A DNA stretch of 64,000 nucleotides from positions 1,550,001-1,614,000 of the forward strand of contig JAPEIS010000015.1 of NCBI GenBank assembly GCA_029531795.1, read 5' to 3'. Source of the stretch: Sclerotinia nivalis (taxonomy: Eukaryota; Ascomycota; Leotiomycetes; Helotiales; Sclerotiniaceae). Under the pieces are notes generated by a model that did no database searches, had not been told where the DNA came from, and worked only from the letters and a program-made list of their open reading frames with translations. The stretch's first letter is position 1; the number at the start of each line of letters is the position of its first letter. This document shows positions 35,700-46,419 of this stretch, piece by piece. A program made the position numbers and the translations under genes.

Positions 35700-37290
35700 G
35701 ATATATTCTTTTCACAAAACATCGACAAACTATCCTTGCATTAATCGTACAATCACAATATCCATCTAAAGAAGAAAGTTAAATTACCATTTGAAGTTCT
35801 CTATTCCATATCCCGAAACAAATTTACTGTTTTGAAAGACTGATTATCCAAGAATCTTCAAAAAGAATTCATTCATCCGAATTCGTTTGTTTCGATTTCG
35901 TCTATTCTGTTCATTAAGAAACCCAATAAAAAGTTACGATTCTATATCAATTATCAAACTCTAAATAATCTATTAACAAAAGATCGCTATCCATTATTGC
36001 TTACCAAAGAATCCTTGAATAATTTAAAAAGAATAAAGTTCTTTACGAAAATCAATATCATCTCTGTATTCAACAATATAAGGATTAAAAAAAAACAAGA
36101 ATATCTAATTGTTTTCCATACCTGTTTCGATCTATTTGAGACCTTAATCATATCTTTTAGATTGATCAGCACATCTACTACATTCCAGCGTTTTATCAAC
36201 GATACTCTACAAAAGTATCTAAATATATTCTATTATCACGGAGGCAGCAGACAGGATAACAGAAATCACTTTTATTGATAAGACGTAGCTCGAAGAGCTA
36301 CGTTTCTATAGAAGGAACGGTTCCTTAAATACATTTATGTGTAGCGCTAGCCCCGACCGGGGCTAGCCTACACTTATCCGAGGTCCGACTCCTATGGGTC
36401 GGAACCCGAGCGGTCTCCGTATACCATATACGGGGACCCCGTGACATCTATACTGTTTATCTAAATGATATTCTGATTTATAATAGAATCCATTTTAAGC
36501 ATATCGCTCATATTGAAAAGGTCCTAAAAGCTCTAAAAAAGGTTGGTTTGTATACAAATTTGAAGAAGTACGATTTCTTGAAATCTGAAATCAAATTCCT
36601 AGGCCTTATTGTAGATCAGGAAGATATCCGAATAGATCCTACAAAGATTAAAATGATTGTCGAATAGAAGATTCCGATTTATTTAACAGATATACAAGCA
36701 TTTATTAGGTTTGACAATTTCTATCGACGATTTATTTGTAATTTCTTGTCTATCATACATTTATTAATTAATTTGATCCAAAAGAATATTCTGTTTGTTT
36801 GAAGTTCTATTTATACGAAAGCTTTTTCTGCTTTGAAGATAGCGTTTATTGAAGTATTAATTCTAACCGTTTTCAATTGAAAAAAAGATATAATTATAGA
36901 AACCAATATATCCGATTTCGTATCTATTGAAGTATTATTCCAATACGATAATATAGGAATCCTAAAACCTATTACATATTTCTCGAAAAAGCATTCGATC
37001 GCCGAATATAATTACGAGATTTATAATAAAGAATTACTAACTATTATTCGATACTTCGAGGAATAGCATTTAGAACTAAAGGAAGTGCTATCTCCGATCC
37101 AAATGATTACAGATCACAAGAATTTGGAGTATTTTATAACTACCAAATTATTGAACCACCGTCAAACTTATTGATCTGAATTTCTATCTCGATTCAATTT
37201 CAAAATTACCTATCGATCAAATAAACAAAAAGCTAAACCTGATACTCTAACCAAAAGATCAAAGGATCTATCTAAAAAAAAAGATGAATG
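35700..37290 (+). pseudogene. Element A reverse transcriptase/RNase H relic
   Basis: RT fragments are [31 protein letters not shown] and FQRFINDTLQKYL up to 36233. After the solo LTR the frame resumes with VYLNDILI, equivalent to the YxDD catalytic box (Asp read as Asn here), then IKFLGLIVDQEDIRID. The RNase H/tether region is around 36850-37280. Several catalytic Asp positions read as Asn, consistent with G-to-A change. Confidence 0.75.
36234..36446 (-). mobile_element. Solo LTR of the element B family inside element A's RT gene
   Basis: 213 bp with exact ends, flanked by the 5-bp duplication TCTAT (36229-36233 and 36447-36451); no internal region. It splits the RT coding relic just before the YxDD box. 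It is the best-preserved LTR of the window: CACGG, CAGCAG and GGGGACCCC segments decayed elsewhere are intact. It contains five consecutive inverted repeats (see findings). Confidence 0.93.
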
Positions 37291-37315
37291 TTTTCTACAT
37301 TAAAACCAAACGATT

Positions 37316-39000
37316 TTGAAATCAGAAAACCTTAATTCTGCTTTGTTCTCTGTATCCATTTCTACTTTTGCATTTATCTCGTCTATATTTATCTCATCTA
37401 ATCCGATAGATTCCCCAAAAAAAAGAATTCGTTTTGCAATCACTACCCATAATCAATCCCATCGATCACCAAAAGAACCTAATTCAGTTCATCCAACCTC
37501 CAGATCTATCCTATCTATCCCTAGTTCTTTATTTACTTCTAATACTCTATTTATCTTCAAAGCTTTATCGATTTCTGAATTATTACCCGTTTCTATTGTT
37601 TTGCTTGATCAGCTTTTAATATCTATTGTAATCCTTGATCTATTATTCGAATTACTAAAGGAATTGAAAACTCTATTTACTAAAGTATATATATCCGATT
37701 CTATATCTGTATTTATTCTGAAAATCTTAATAAAGAAAACATCCAAATATCCCTATATTATTTTATCCGAATGTACCGAGAATAATGATCTGCTGTATTA
37801 TTGCAGGAAACTTTTCGTTCTTGATTATGATAATCTGAAAGCTGAATTGCTTCGTTTAATCCACGATTCCCCTACCACAGATCATCCGCACTGTACTCGT
37901 ATCTTCAAGTTTCTGTTCCGAAACTACTATTGGCCTGGATATTATAACTATATTAATCATTGGATATATAATTATCATAATTATTACTAAGCAGCATCGA
38001 ACTGTAGAGAACAAAAAGGTATCCTTCATCCATTTTCAATTCCTTAATAAATGTAAAAGGATATATCAATCGATTTTATAATATATCTCCCAAAAAGTTT
38101 TGGTTACAATATGATATTCATAATAATCGATCGATTAACTAAAATAAAGCATTTCCTGCTTTGTTACAGTACTTGTAATTCCAAAGAAATAGCCTGTTTG
38201 TTCCTGAAGTATATCTGGAAGTTACACAGCCTATCATCGATAATTATATCCGATCGTAATATTCAATTCATATCTGATTTCTGGAAATACATCTGTAAAC
38301 GTTTGAGTACAACATCGAAACTATCGATAGCCTATTATCCGGAAACCGATAGACAAACTGAGAGAGCAAACGCTATACTCGAACAGTATCTCCGATTATA
38401 CATCTCGTATCTACAGAACAATTGATTCGAATAATTGTCGATTGTTGAATTTTCAATCAATTTTATTTAATCTGAAAGTTCTCATTTAACCCTATTCTTT
38501 GCGAATTACAATTATCATCCGTATATAGAGTTTGAACTGTCCATCGTCATTAACCGCTCTAGCATCCAGGATATCGAAGAGTTTGTTAAGAAAATATTCC
38601 TAATCGTTGAATATTTGAAGATCGAATTGATTGTTAATCAAATTTGTTATACAAAGAATGTCAACGCTTATTATACTCCTGCCCATCGTTACAATCCTAA
38701 TAATCTGGTTTGATTGAATATCAAAAACATTAAGACTCTAAAACCCCAAAAGAAACTAAATTGGAAGAATTTAGATCTGTTTTAGATTCTGTAAGCTATA
38801 AACGTATACATTTATAAACTCGAATTATTTGCCTCGATAAGAAATCATTTTGTATTCTATATGAACTTATTATACCCCGTTTATAACGATTCTATCCCTA
38901 ATCAATATAATCCGCTTTCTTTTCTTATTGAAATCGAAGGAATCGAATAATTCGAGATGGAAAAAGTTCTGAATTCCCATTAGAAGCATTGCAATTGCGA
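37316..39000 (+). pseudogene. Element A integrase relic
   Basis: 37316-37990 encodes a linker plus the zinc-binding N-terminal region (ENNDLLYYCRKLFVLDYDN, RNYYWPGYY). 38111-38425 encodes the DDE core (FIIIDRLTKIKHF, SDRNIQFISDFWKYI, AYYPETDRQTERAN). C-terminal fragments similar to element B's (LKPQKKLNWKN) follow to about 39000. Stops separate the pieces. Confidence 0.8.
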
Positions 39001-39175
39001 TAGTCCCTATCTGAAATATATTATCCGATGAATCGGTTATAATGAGTTGATCGAAAAGCCTATTGATTATCTGAACAACATTCGAAAGTTGATCCAGAAT
39101 TATCATCGAAGGTATCCGAATAAACCTAACCCTCATAATTGCCTTAACGGAGTTCGGCTTTAAAAAAGAAAATAC

Positions 39176-39412
39176 TATTACAAAATCAGGGTCGGGCCAC
39201 TGGACCAACCCCTTTAGTAGATTCCATTTATCCGATCCAGCATCGAGCAGGATATACTCGATAATCGTACCCTGTAAGAGCGTTAAAACTCGAAACCCTA
39301 ATATACACAAATATATTTAAAGGAAATATTCTTTCTATAGAAATATAGCTTTTCGAGCTACATTTTATCAATAAAAATGATTTTTGTTATCCTGTCTGCT
39401 GCCTCCGTAATA
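39176..39412 (+). repeat. 3' LTR of element A
   Basis: 237 bp, aligned end to end with 27759-27995. Differences are mainly C/T and G/A. It ends GTAATA directly before the CTAAG duplication. Confidence 0.9.
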
Positions 39413-39654
39413 CTAAGTTGAAAGCACGAATTCATCGAAAATCAATGAGATAATTTGATTTGTATATACTATTATCAATCTAATCAATTAAGAGAATCAT
39501 CCGAAGTAACCAGCCCAAACCACTGGTTTAACTAAAATATAAAAACACAGTGAATAATAAGCAGCCGATAAACATCAGCTTAAACCTTCATAATGTCTGA
39601 TCTGGAATTACACCACTACATTATATCATCCCATGGCTGAAATCTGTAATCCAG

Positions 39655-40898
39655 CTAGAAACAAGGCCCATTACACTTTCTTTTGCTTGCAATAATAATT
39701 GCTCCGATGATTGCTGCGATTGATCCACCGATGAAGACGATGAGTAAGATAGCTACGATCTGTGAGGTATTTAGAGTTAGCAGTGAAGATAGGAAATACT
39801 CACCGTGTACAAGTATGAATTGGTGAGAACTTACAATACGGTACTCCAAATTAGCTTTCCTCTGACTAGCACTCTCTAAATCCACCTCCTCTCCTGCAAT
39901 CGGCGCATCAACATGGTCATCTAAGCGTTGATTAAGAGTAGCCGAAGGATTAGGACCAGTATAATCAAGACCGGCAGCAGGTGGAGTCGGAACAGAGTTG
40001 AGAACTGGCGAAGCTGGCAATAAATCGACAGGAGCGGTACACTCGTGGTCGTGGTTAATCAAGGCAGGGCAATTGCTGATGATACTAGCAGGAGGGTCGT
40101 GAACAAGCCATTCGTCGGAAACGTTGAGATAGCCGTTTAATACACTGGAAACCCACTCTCGATCTGAGGCAGTACTGCTTCCAAAGGTAGGAGCTCGTGT
40201 TAATCTTGCGGAGGTTCCCTCACAGCGATACACTTCACGCTTTGCTTCACAATCAGCATCGAGAGCTTCCTCCGAGTTAAATGTCATACCACCCGGGTTC
40301 CGAGGTGCAGGTCGAACATATTTCGGACCGAAGACCGGATGCCATATTGCAGTAGCAATATCATCTTCACCCAGTCCGATTTTTGGGAGCTGAGTAACAT
40401 TGTTTGTATATGTGGTATCGGATTGTCGGAAATTGAGAATTCCTCTCCAAACCTCGGTCTCTGCGGTGTCATGCGCAAGATTGTAATAGACGATATCCGA
40501 GATCAATAATTGATTGCGGTCGGAATTTCCTTTGTATGAGTTGAATTGCTTGATCAAGACAACACAGCGAGCTTGGATTTCTAATTGGTGGATAGAGGTT
40601 TGGATGCAGAAGGTTGGGTCATCTTGGAGTTTATCAACATCCAAATAACCAGCTGGAAGAACTGCACTGTAGTGAGCTGATTTCAGCTATGATAAGAATA
40701 CAAAGGTTAGTATTGATTTCTCAAAAGGGAAGAAAGGGAGGAAGGAAGGTTAATAATTTCGATTCAACTTACAAATTCCTTCCACTCTGTAGTAGCATCC
40801 GGATTCTGGTAATCATCATGTGTTTGGAACAACTCTTGTTCTTTTCCCTTCTGAATTGCTGCTTTTCCTTTCTCTATAATCGCTTTGACTTTATCCAT
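39655..40898 (-). CDS. Tail-anchored protein of unknown function
   Basis: Three exons on the minus strand, 40898-40773, 40686-39835 and 39759-39655, all phase 0; 360 aa. Not recognised. The N-terminus (MDKVKAIIEKGKAAIQKGKE) is a charged helix without signal peptide. The middle is soluble, with many Asp/Asn and aromatic residues. Exon 3 is essentially one hydrophobic helix (IVAILLIVFIGGSIAAIIGA) followed by KRKCNGPCF, so the protein is probably inserted by its tail with the bulk in the cytosol. Intron 2 (39760-39834) is 75 nt without a stop, so reading it through adds 25 residues. The frame is also open upstream to an ATG at 41150; 40898 is preferred because the helix starts there and the upstream peptide looks non-coding. 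The retrotransposon cluster ends 237 bp beyond the stop codon. Confidence 0.75.
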
Positions 40899-42310
40899 GA
40901 TTACTATTGATTTATCTCTTTGAAAAAGCGTCGGATTAGAATTGTTGTTGTGTGAGACTGACTGAAAAGATGTATCTGAGCTGAGATTGTTATGTGAAGA
41001 ATCTCCAAATGTAAGTTTAAGTTGGCATAACAAATGTTGACTGTACCCGACGCGACGCGATATCTTCACCTTCAGGTGTGATCGCACATTATAATAAGAA
41101 GGATGAAAATTGCAAAAAAAGGATGAAAAGGTGTTTGAAGAAGGATGCATCTTAATTCTGAATTGGCCTATTGTGAAGGCTTGCCTGAATTTAATACCAA
41201 CTTTTGGGTATCAGCTCCTAGTATGTAGAGTATGGTCTTGGTACGATCAGTAACCTAGGATTTCTTTACTACAATGGAAAGTGTATGAATCAAGGCATTG
41301 AAAGAGCTAGAACAGACATCATTTAACATCGTTTGGTGGGCTGCTGTCAAAAAATAGACAGTTGTAAAGGAAAGCTATTAGGATATGACAGAGGATATCT
41401 TTTGAACCTAGCTGTGTTTATACTAAATTGTTTTTGAAGCCCAAAGTGTTCACTGATAATATCAACCTTGAGAGGTTGAGAATAGTATTGAAAGGAAAGT
41501 TCCTCAACTCATATTGGCATCCCCAAAATCCACAATATATAAAACTATTGATGAAAATAAAGAGTTGTGTAAGAAAAAGTCACTCAAAGCATTATTCTAT
41601 TTCCTATCTGAGTCACTTAGCTATGATATCAAACATACTCACTAACACAAAGATACTTTGGACAACATGAAGAGGAAAAATACATTAATCATGAACTGTT
41701 TTCATTGTGTAGCTCATTGGTAACAATGAAAAGGTATGCAAGGAGGATATTGAAAGGCTCAGAAAGGTAGTATTTACTTCAGAAGAAAACTTTGCCACAA
41801 CTCAACCTAGTAGATTGAATATCCTTGAGATCTTTATGATTCACTGATAAACACAACCCTTATACACGCAAGGAGGAATTAGAAATGATATCTATCAGAA
41901 AGTGTGCCATTTATATTCCCTTGATTTGATTGGTCTTGATATCATGATACTTGGTACCTAGGCATAGACCTTGATCACCATCAAAGACTTTGAAGACTTT
42001 CCGAGATCTTCCTTTGAAAGAGGCCTCCACCTTCACAACATTCACTGAAGAATACATTACCGAAACAAAGTACTATTTGTTCTATCCCCTCCGATAGCAT
42101 CTAACATTGCCAGGATAATACTGCCAATCCTCTATGCTGCTACCCACTCGTGTATACCCAAGCATCCTCTGTGTCCTTTTTTTTCTTCCATTCTTCCATC
42201 TGCTTCCCGTCCAATTATGAGTTCTATATTATTCTTCTCTCATGGCCCTGTATATTCCATTTCTCCTGCCTTCCATCCATAGCCCAACCCATCTTCTCAC
42301 TCTTCCATCC
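40899..42310. other. Intergenic; unassigned AT-rich sequence
   Basis: Contains the promoter of the tail-anchored gene. Plus-strand frames around 41428-41670 have no recognisable motif. 41700-42060 is fragmentary and might be a very old mobile-element relic, but I see no terminal repeats or target duplication. Confidence 0.4.
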
Positions 42311-42519
42311 TCACATAACCAAGAAGTGAAAGTATAGCAGATTTCTTTTCTCCCATATTGACATAAAACATATAGTGCCAACAACTACACAAAAGAGTAG
42401 TATTACTGCAGACTATCAAAAGATCATGGTTAGAACATAAGGATAAACATTCTGTAAGGAGAACTTACTACATCAAGATCTGAGTCTTCATTGAACGTCG
42501 GATGTGTTGTGAGGTTCAT
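42311..42519 (-). CDS. Tentative spliced small membrane protein (50 aa)
   Basis: On the minus strand an ATG at 42519 gives 17 codons (MNLTTHPTFNEDSDLDV), then a 56-nt intron (42468-42413) with GTAAGT, a CTAAC branch-like motif and TAG, then 33 codons to TGA at 42311. The second exon starts with a clear transmembrane helix (SAVILLFCVVVGTICFMSIW) followed by a basic step, EKR. Polar acidic N-terminus, one helix, basic flank: a single-pass micro-protein. Support comes only from splice signals and hydrophobicity. It might instead be the end of a longer transcript or chance. Confidence 0.35.
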
Positions 42520-43878
42520 TGTATTACTGTGCGAGCAATGATCTCAATGCGAATTCCGTGGCGTGTTGGTCGGTATGATATGCTGCGAGACTGCGCTTCT
42601 TGTGCTCTCTGGTATTACACCGATGATAAATGCCGCGTCGCGTCGTCTACAGTATAGATTATAGTATAGAAACGTAGTTGTGGTGTTCTTAATAACTGCA
42701 AAATTCGACAGACTAGTGTGCGGAATGGCAGTCCTTGAGATGCGTGCGAAAATGTTGGATAAGGAAGCAGCGAAAGATTGTATATCCAAAGTGAGGTTGT
42801 GGTACTCTAAGACGTTTCATCAATTAATCGTAATGATGGCTGATCAAAAGAATGAATACAGAAGATCAAGCTAGAGGTTTTCATTGGGAGATTGCGAATC
42901 GTTGAGACGTGAACGTTAGATGAAATGGTCGAGTGGTAAATCCTGTTACCACGAAGTAAGAATTGATACCGCTCAACCATCAACATAACATCTCCTTCAC
43001 TGCCTCTTCGATCCGCCTTCAAAGTAACAACAAGGATAGCAAGTCTCAAATCTTCGAAAAAACCACCTTAGGAATAAGGAACAAAATAGGAAAACTCAGG
43101 CGCACAACGGGAAACTCTCCTTACTGAGATCTTTTGCTGGCCAGTATAACAACCACTTTACTCAAGACTACACTTAACCTGAAGATCGTTTGACCGCCCT
43201 GCAATATGAATGGGAGGATAATTGTTGCTATCATTTGGTGATAAAAACATTTCTCACACAAAGGCCTCCAATTCACTGGACTAGCTCGGTGCAAGATTGA
43301 GCATCGCTGTAGCCAATGTGTCGGATATTCATTAAGAAATTATATTCCTTCCTGTTCCAATTGAAAAATTATTTCTATCGATTCAAGTAGTTAAATCGTC
43401 GTTGCTTGAAGAACCACGTGACAACGATGCGATTCCCACGTGCCAACCATTTCCAAAATAATCACCCAATAACCAGGCAGTCTTGAAACATTTGCAGATC
43501 CCGTCGCACCCGCTATATGTTATATGGGCCTGTAATCACGCCAAACTCATTATTACCCTTGGGTGGGATGTCTCTCAGATAATCGATATCATTGGTCAAC
43601 TAGCATGCAGAAGCGAAAGATGGCGAAATGGCCTGCAGCCATCACACAATATTTCGGCATCCGTCCAAGGATAAGAGCGAAGCATAAAGATGTCGATGCA
43701 TGACCCGTAGAGAAAGAATTCCTGAGTTTGTATTTTGATAACGGCGTTGGTTGATAGAGTAAACTCATTAGAGTGCTTGTGTAACAATTAATCATCTTTG
43801 TTGTATCGTCAAATATATCGTCGAATAATTTGGATGTTGGACTGGATTTACTTCGACTTGGAAGCTTATAAACGTAAT
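42520..43878. other. Intergenic before the flavin monooxygenase
   Basis: No gene supported; short frames on both strands lack family features. It holds the CACGTG pair at 43415-43442. Confidence 0.45.
43415..43442. promoter_or_regulatory. Pair of CACGTG boxes
   Basis: Two palindromic CACGTG hexamers (43415-43420 and 43437-43442), start to start 22 bp apart, about two helical turns and on the same face, about 440-465 bp upstream of the monooxygenase ATG. CACGTG is the classic site of bHLH factors such as Cbf1. Function here is inferred only. Confidence 0.35.
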
Positions 43879-45625
43879 ATGGGCTTAAGTTTTGAAAGAG
43901 TTGCCGTCATCGGTGCGGGTGTCAGTGGTCTGGCGGCAGCAAGACATCTTTTAGATTATGGCTTGGATGTAACAATCTATGAGCGATCCTCGAAGCCAGG
44001 TGGTGTTTGGTGCGTCAAGAAGTCTATCTCTTTTCTTTTCGAAGGCTGTAAGGAAAAAAATCATGTTAACGAAATGATCCAGGGCGTACGATGAAAGAAA
44101 ACCGCTGGAATCGAAATATCCATCCATTTTGCCATCCGTTGCGGGCCTCTATCCGGACTCAGATTCATATTCCCAGGGTGTCACATCTCAATCGTTACCC
44201 CTACAGACCGAGAAACTCATATTGAAGCACGCACCACCAGGCCCTGCATACTTCGGCCTAACGACGAACATTTCAACGAAACTCCAAGAAATGAAAGGCC
44301 ACCCTTGGAAAGAGGGTACCGGCGACTTCGTCAATGTGAAGGTTGTTGGTGATTATTTGAAGGACTATGCCAGGAGATTTAATCTCAAACAGGTTTTGAG
44401 ATACAATACCAAAATCGAGACTGTTGAAAAAGTAGGAAGTAAATGGGTTGTGAAATCAAAGCTGTTAAACAAAACTCATGACGGCAACATTGAGTTTGTG
44501 GAAAGGGAAGAGGTAAATTGTTGAGTTTGCATTTGAAAGTTCCTCGAAAGCTGACTCGTGATAGGCATTTGATAAAGTAGTCGTGGCGAGTGGGCATTAT
44601 CATGCCAGCAGAGTTCCCGACATCAAAGGATTGAAAGATTGGAGGGAACAATATCCTGAGAGGGTTATGCACTCGAAAGCTTACAGAAGACCACAAGAAC
44701 TTGCAGGCCAGGTAAGCAATCATGCCCAGTAACAACGCAGTGTATTGACTTTCCTCAGACCGTACTTCTGATTGGAGGCAGTGTATCTTCGACTGACATT
44801 GCCAGGGAGGTTAACGGGATAGCCAAGAAGGTTTATCAATCCACTCGAGGTGGCCAATTTGACCTTCCCCTCAGCTTTCTACCTCCAGGGACCGAAAGAG
44901 TTGGAGAATGCGTGTCTTTTGAGTTTGAAACAAGTAACAAAGGTCGAGGGACCGTTCACTTAAAAGATGGGACAACGCTTGTTGGCATCGATAAAGTCAT
45001 AATTTGCACAGGATACCACATTTCATACCCCTTTCTCCATCGTTATCATGACGATTTAGCACATCCAGCCGAAGCAAACGAAACAGTTCTCGTAACTGAT
45101 GGAACGCAAGTCCACAATCTTCATAAAGACATATTTTATATTCCAGATCCAACACTTGCATTCGTTGGCACAGCATATTATGTATCGACCTTTTCCCTGT
45201 TCGAATTCCAGGCCATTGCGGTCGCAGCTGTGTTCTCCGGAAGAGCACAATTGCCACGCGAGGAAGAAATGAGGGAAGAATATAGACTGAAAGTAATAGA
45301 AAAGGGGTTTGGGAGAGCGTTTCATGCTCTTAAAGAAGGACGAGAACCGGAGTATGTCCGTGAATTGGTAGATTGGATCAACACAGATGCTGCGTCGAGC
45401 GGAGGGCAAAAGGTAGAAGGTCACTCGGAGGCATGGTTGAGAGAAGACGAAATCAAGATGAAAAAACTTCTTGAGAGGTTTGAGAAGAAGAAACAAGAGG
45501 AGAAACAAGAACAAAGCTATCGTATATACAATCTAAGGAGTCAAGGATCGCTTCCTACCTCCGAATATCGGCTATTCGATGGAAATGGGAGTAAGGGAAC
45601 ATTAGAGGAACAGGCTGTAGGTTAA
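43879..45625 (+). CDS. Flavin-containing monooxygenase (FMO family)
   Basis: Four exons, 43879-44009, 44083-44512, 44565-44711 and 44759-45625 (introns of 73, 52 and 47 nt); 524 aa. An FAD- and NADPH-dependent enzyme that oxygenates soft nucleophiles such as thiols or amines. The FAD motif is GAGVSG (12-17). The first splice restores GGVWAYDERKPLESKYPS. HSKAYRRP (about 223-230) corresponds to the FMO fingerprint. The NADP-binding turn reads LLIGGSVSS (240-248), with GGS replacing the usual GxG. CTGYHISYPF is the late ATGY motif. The C-terminal about 80 residues are charged and low in complexity. The frame is open upstream to an ATG at 43834; 43879 was chosen because it lies seven codons before the conserved strand. 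It differs from the 5473-7370 enzyme, which carries the Baeyer-Villiger fingerprint. Confidence 0.88.
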
Positions 45626-46419
45626 GGTGGCAGTTGTCTCCAATGTCCTGTCGGCGGATCATGAAAGATTGTAGCCAATATATGTAGGGATAACTCATGT
45701 TGAAGCAAGGATTGAGTAGCGTGTCATTACTCACTATATCCCGTGGAGAAAACGACCGACTTGCTTAGAACAATCATGTCTACCCGAAATGCACTCGTAA
45801 ATCGCCTGGTGTTTGCAATTTTGAATTACTCTTCAATCAGACGATTGGTTACGATGCACATATGTAGATGTTTGAAGAGTTGCGATAATTGTTTGAATAA
45901 TAGATCATAGGATTTTCTTAAAAAAGGAACTAGCAACTTATGTTCACATATATATAAATATATATATCCGAGCACCCTGAATAATGATGATGATGACTGA
46001 GTGGAGTGAAAGTTTATTGTCAGAGGGAGAGATGAGCGGTTGGTGAACGTTCAGTGTTGGAACCTGGTATGAAATTTAGCGAAGGCGCGTCAAAGGGAAA
46101 TCGCGACTTTCTCATTAACTCAATTATGACTGCATCATACATGCTGGACGCCCACATTTTTTAAAAACCAGTATAATTCATGACAATACATTTTATTTCG
46201 ATATTCGAGCATACGAGAACTCTATTGTGGTATTAAACTTCAACATCTGCCGAGGTCCAATGCCATTTCTAGCACAATAGCCCAAGGAGTTCCAAAATTC
46301 GAAACGCGTTCACAACCACCCTCAAATACGAACTGCAGACTTTGATTTTCACTCCAACAAAAGATTTATATAATCTGCCATATTTGGCACATTATTTGAC
46401 GCGTATTATATCTCTCAGC
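45626..46419. other. Intergenic between FMO and CDC45
   Basis: 3' flank of the FMO gene and promoter of CDC45. An AT-only run (about 45949-45967) is the only notable feature. Confidence 0.5.

Larger units (their letters stand above)
27759..39412 (+). mobile_element. Full-length Ty3/gypsy-type LTR retrotransposon (element A), degraded and carrying two insertions
   Basis: Both ends are defined: 237-bp direct LTRs at 27759-27995 and 39176-39412, flanked by the identical 5-bp duplication CTAAG (27754-27758 and 39413-39417). The order Gag, protease region, reverse transcriptase, RNase H, integrase puts it in the Ty3/gypsy group, plus strand. After subtracting element B (29173-34809 plus one TSD) and the solo LTR (36234-36446 plus one TSD), the element is about 5.8 kb. 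Every reading frame is broken by many stops. Compared between the LTRs, G/C positions are replaced by A/T (the start TGTCACGGGG in one copy is TATTACAAAA in the other), which looks like RIP. The sequence after the 5' LTR is CTACATAGCTCC, without the usual TGG that begins a tRNA-type primer site. Confidence 0.92.

Noticed and set aside
41428..42060. Possible DNA-transposon relic
   Set aside because: No terminal inverted repeats, target duplication or transposase motif could be identified.
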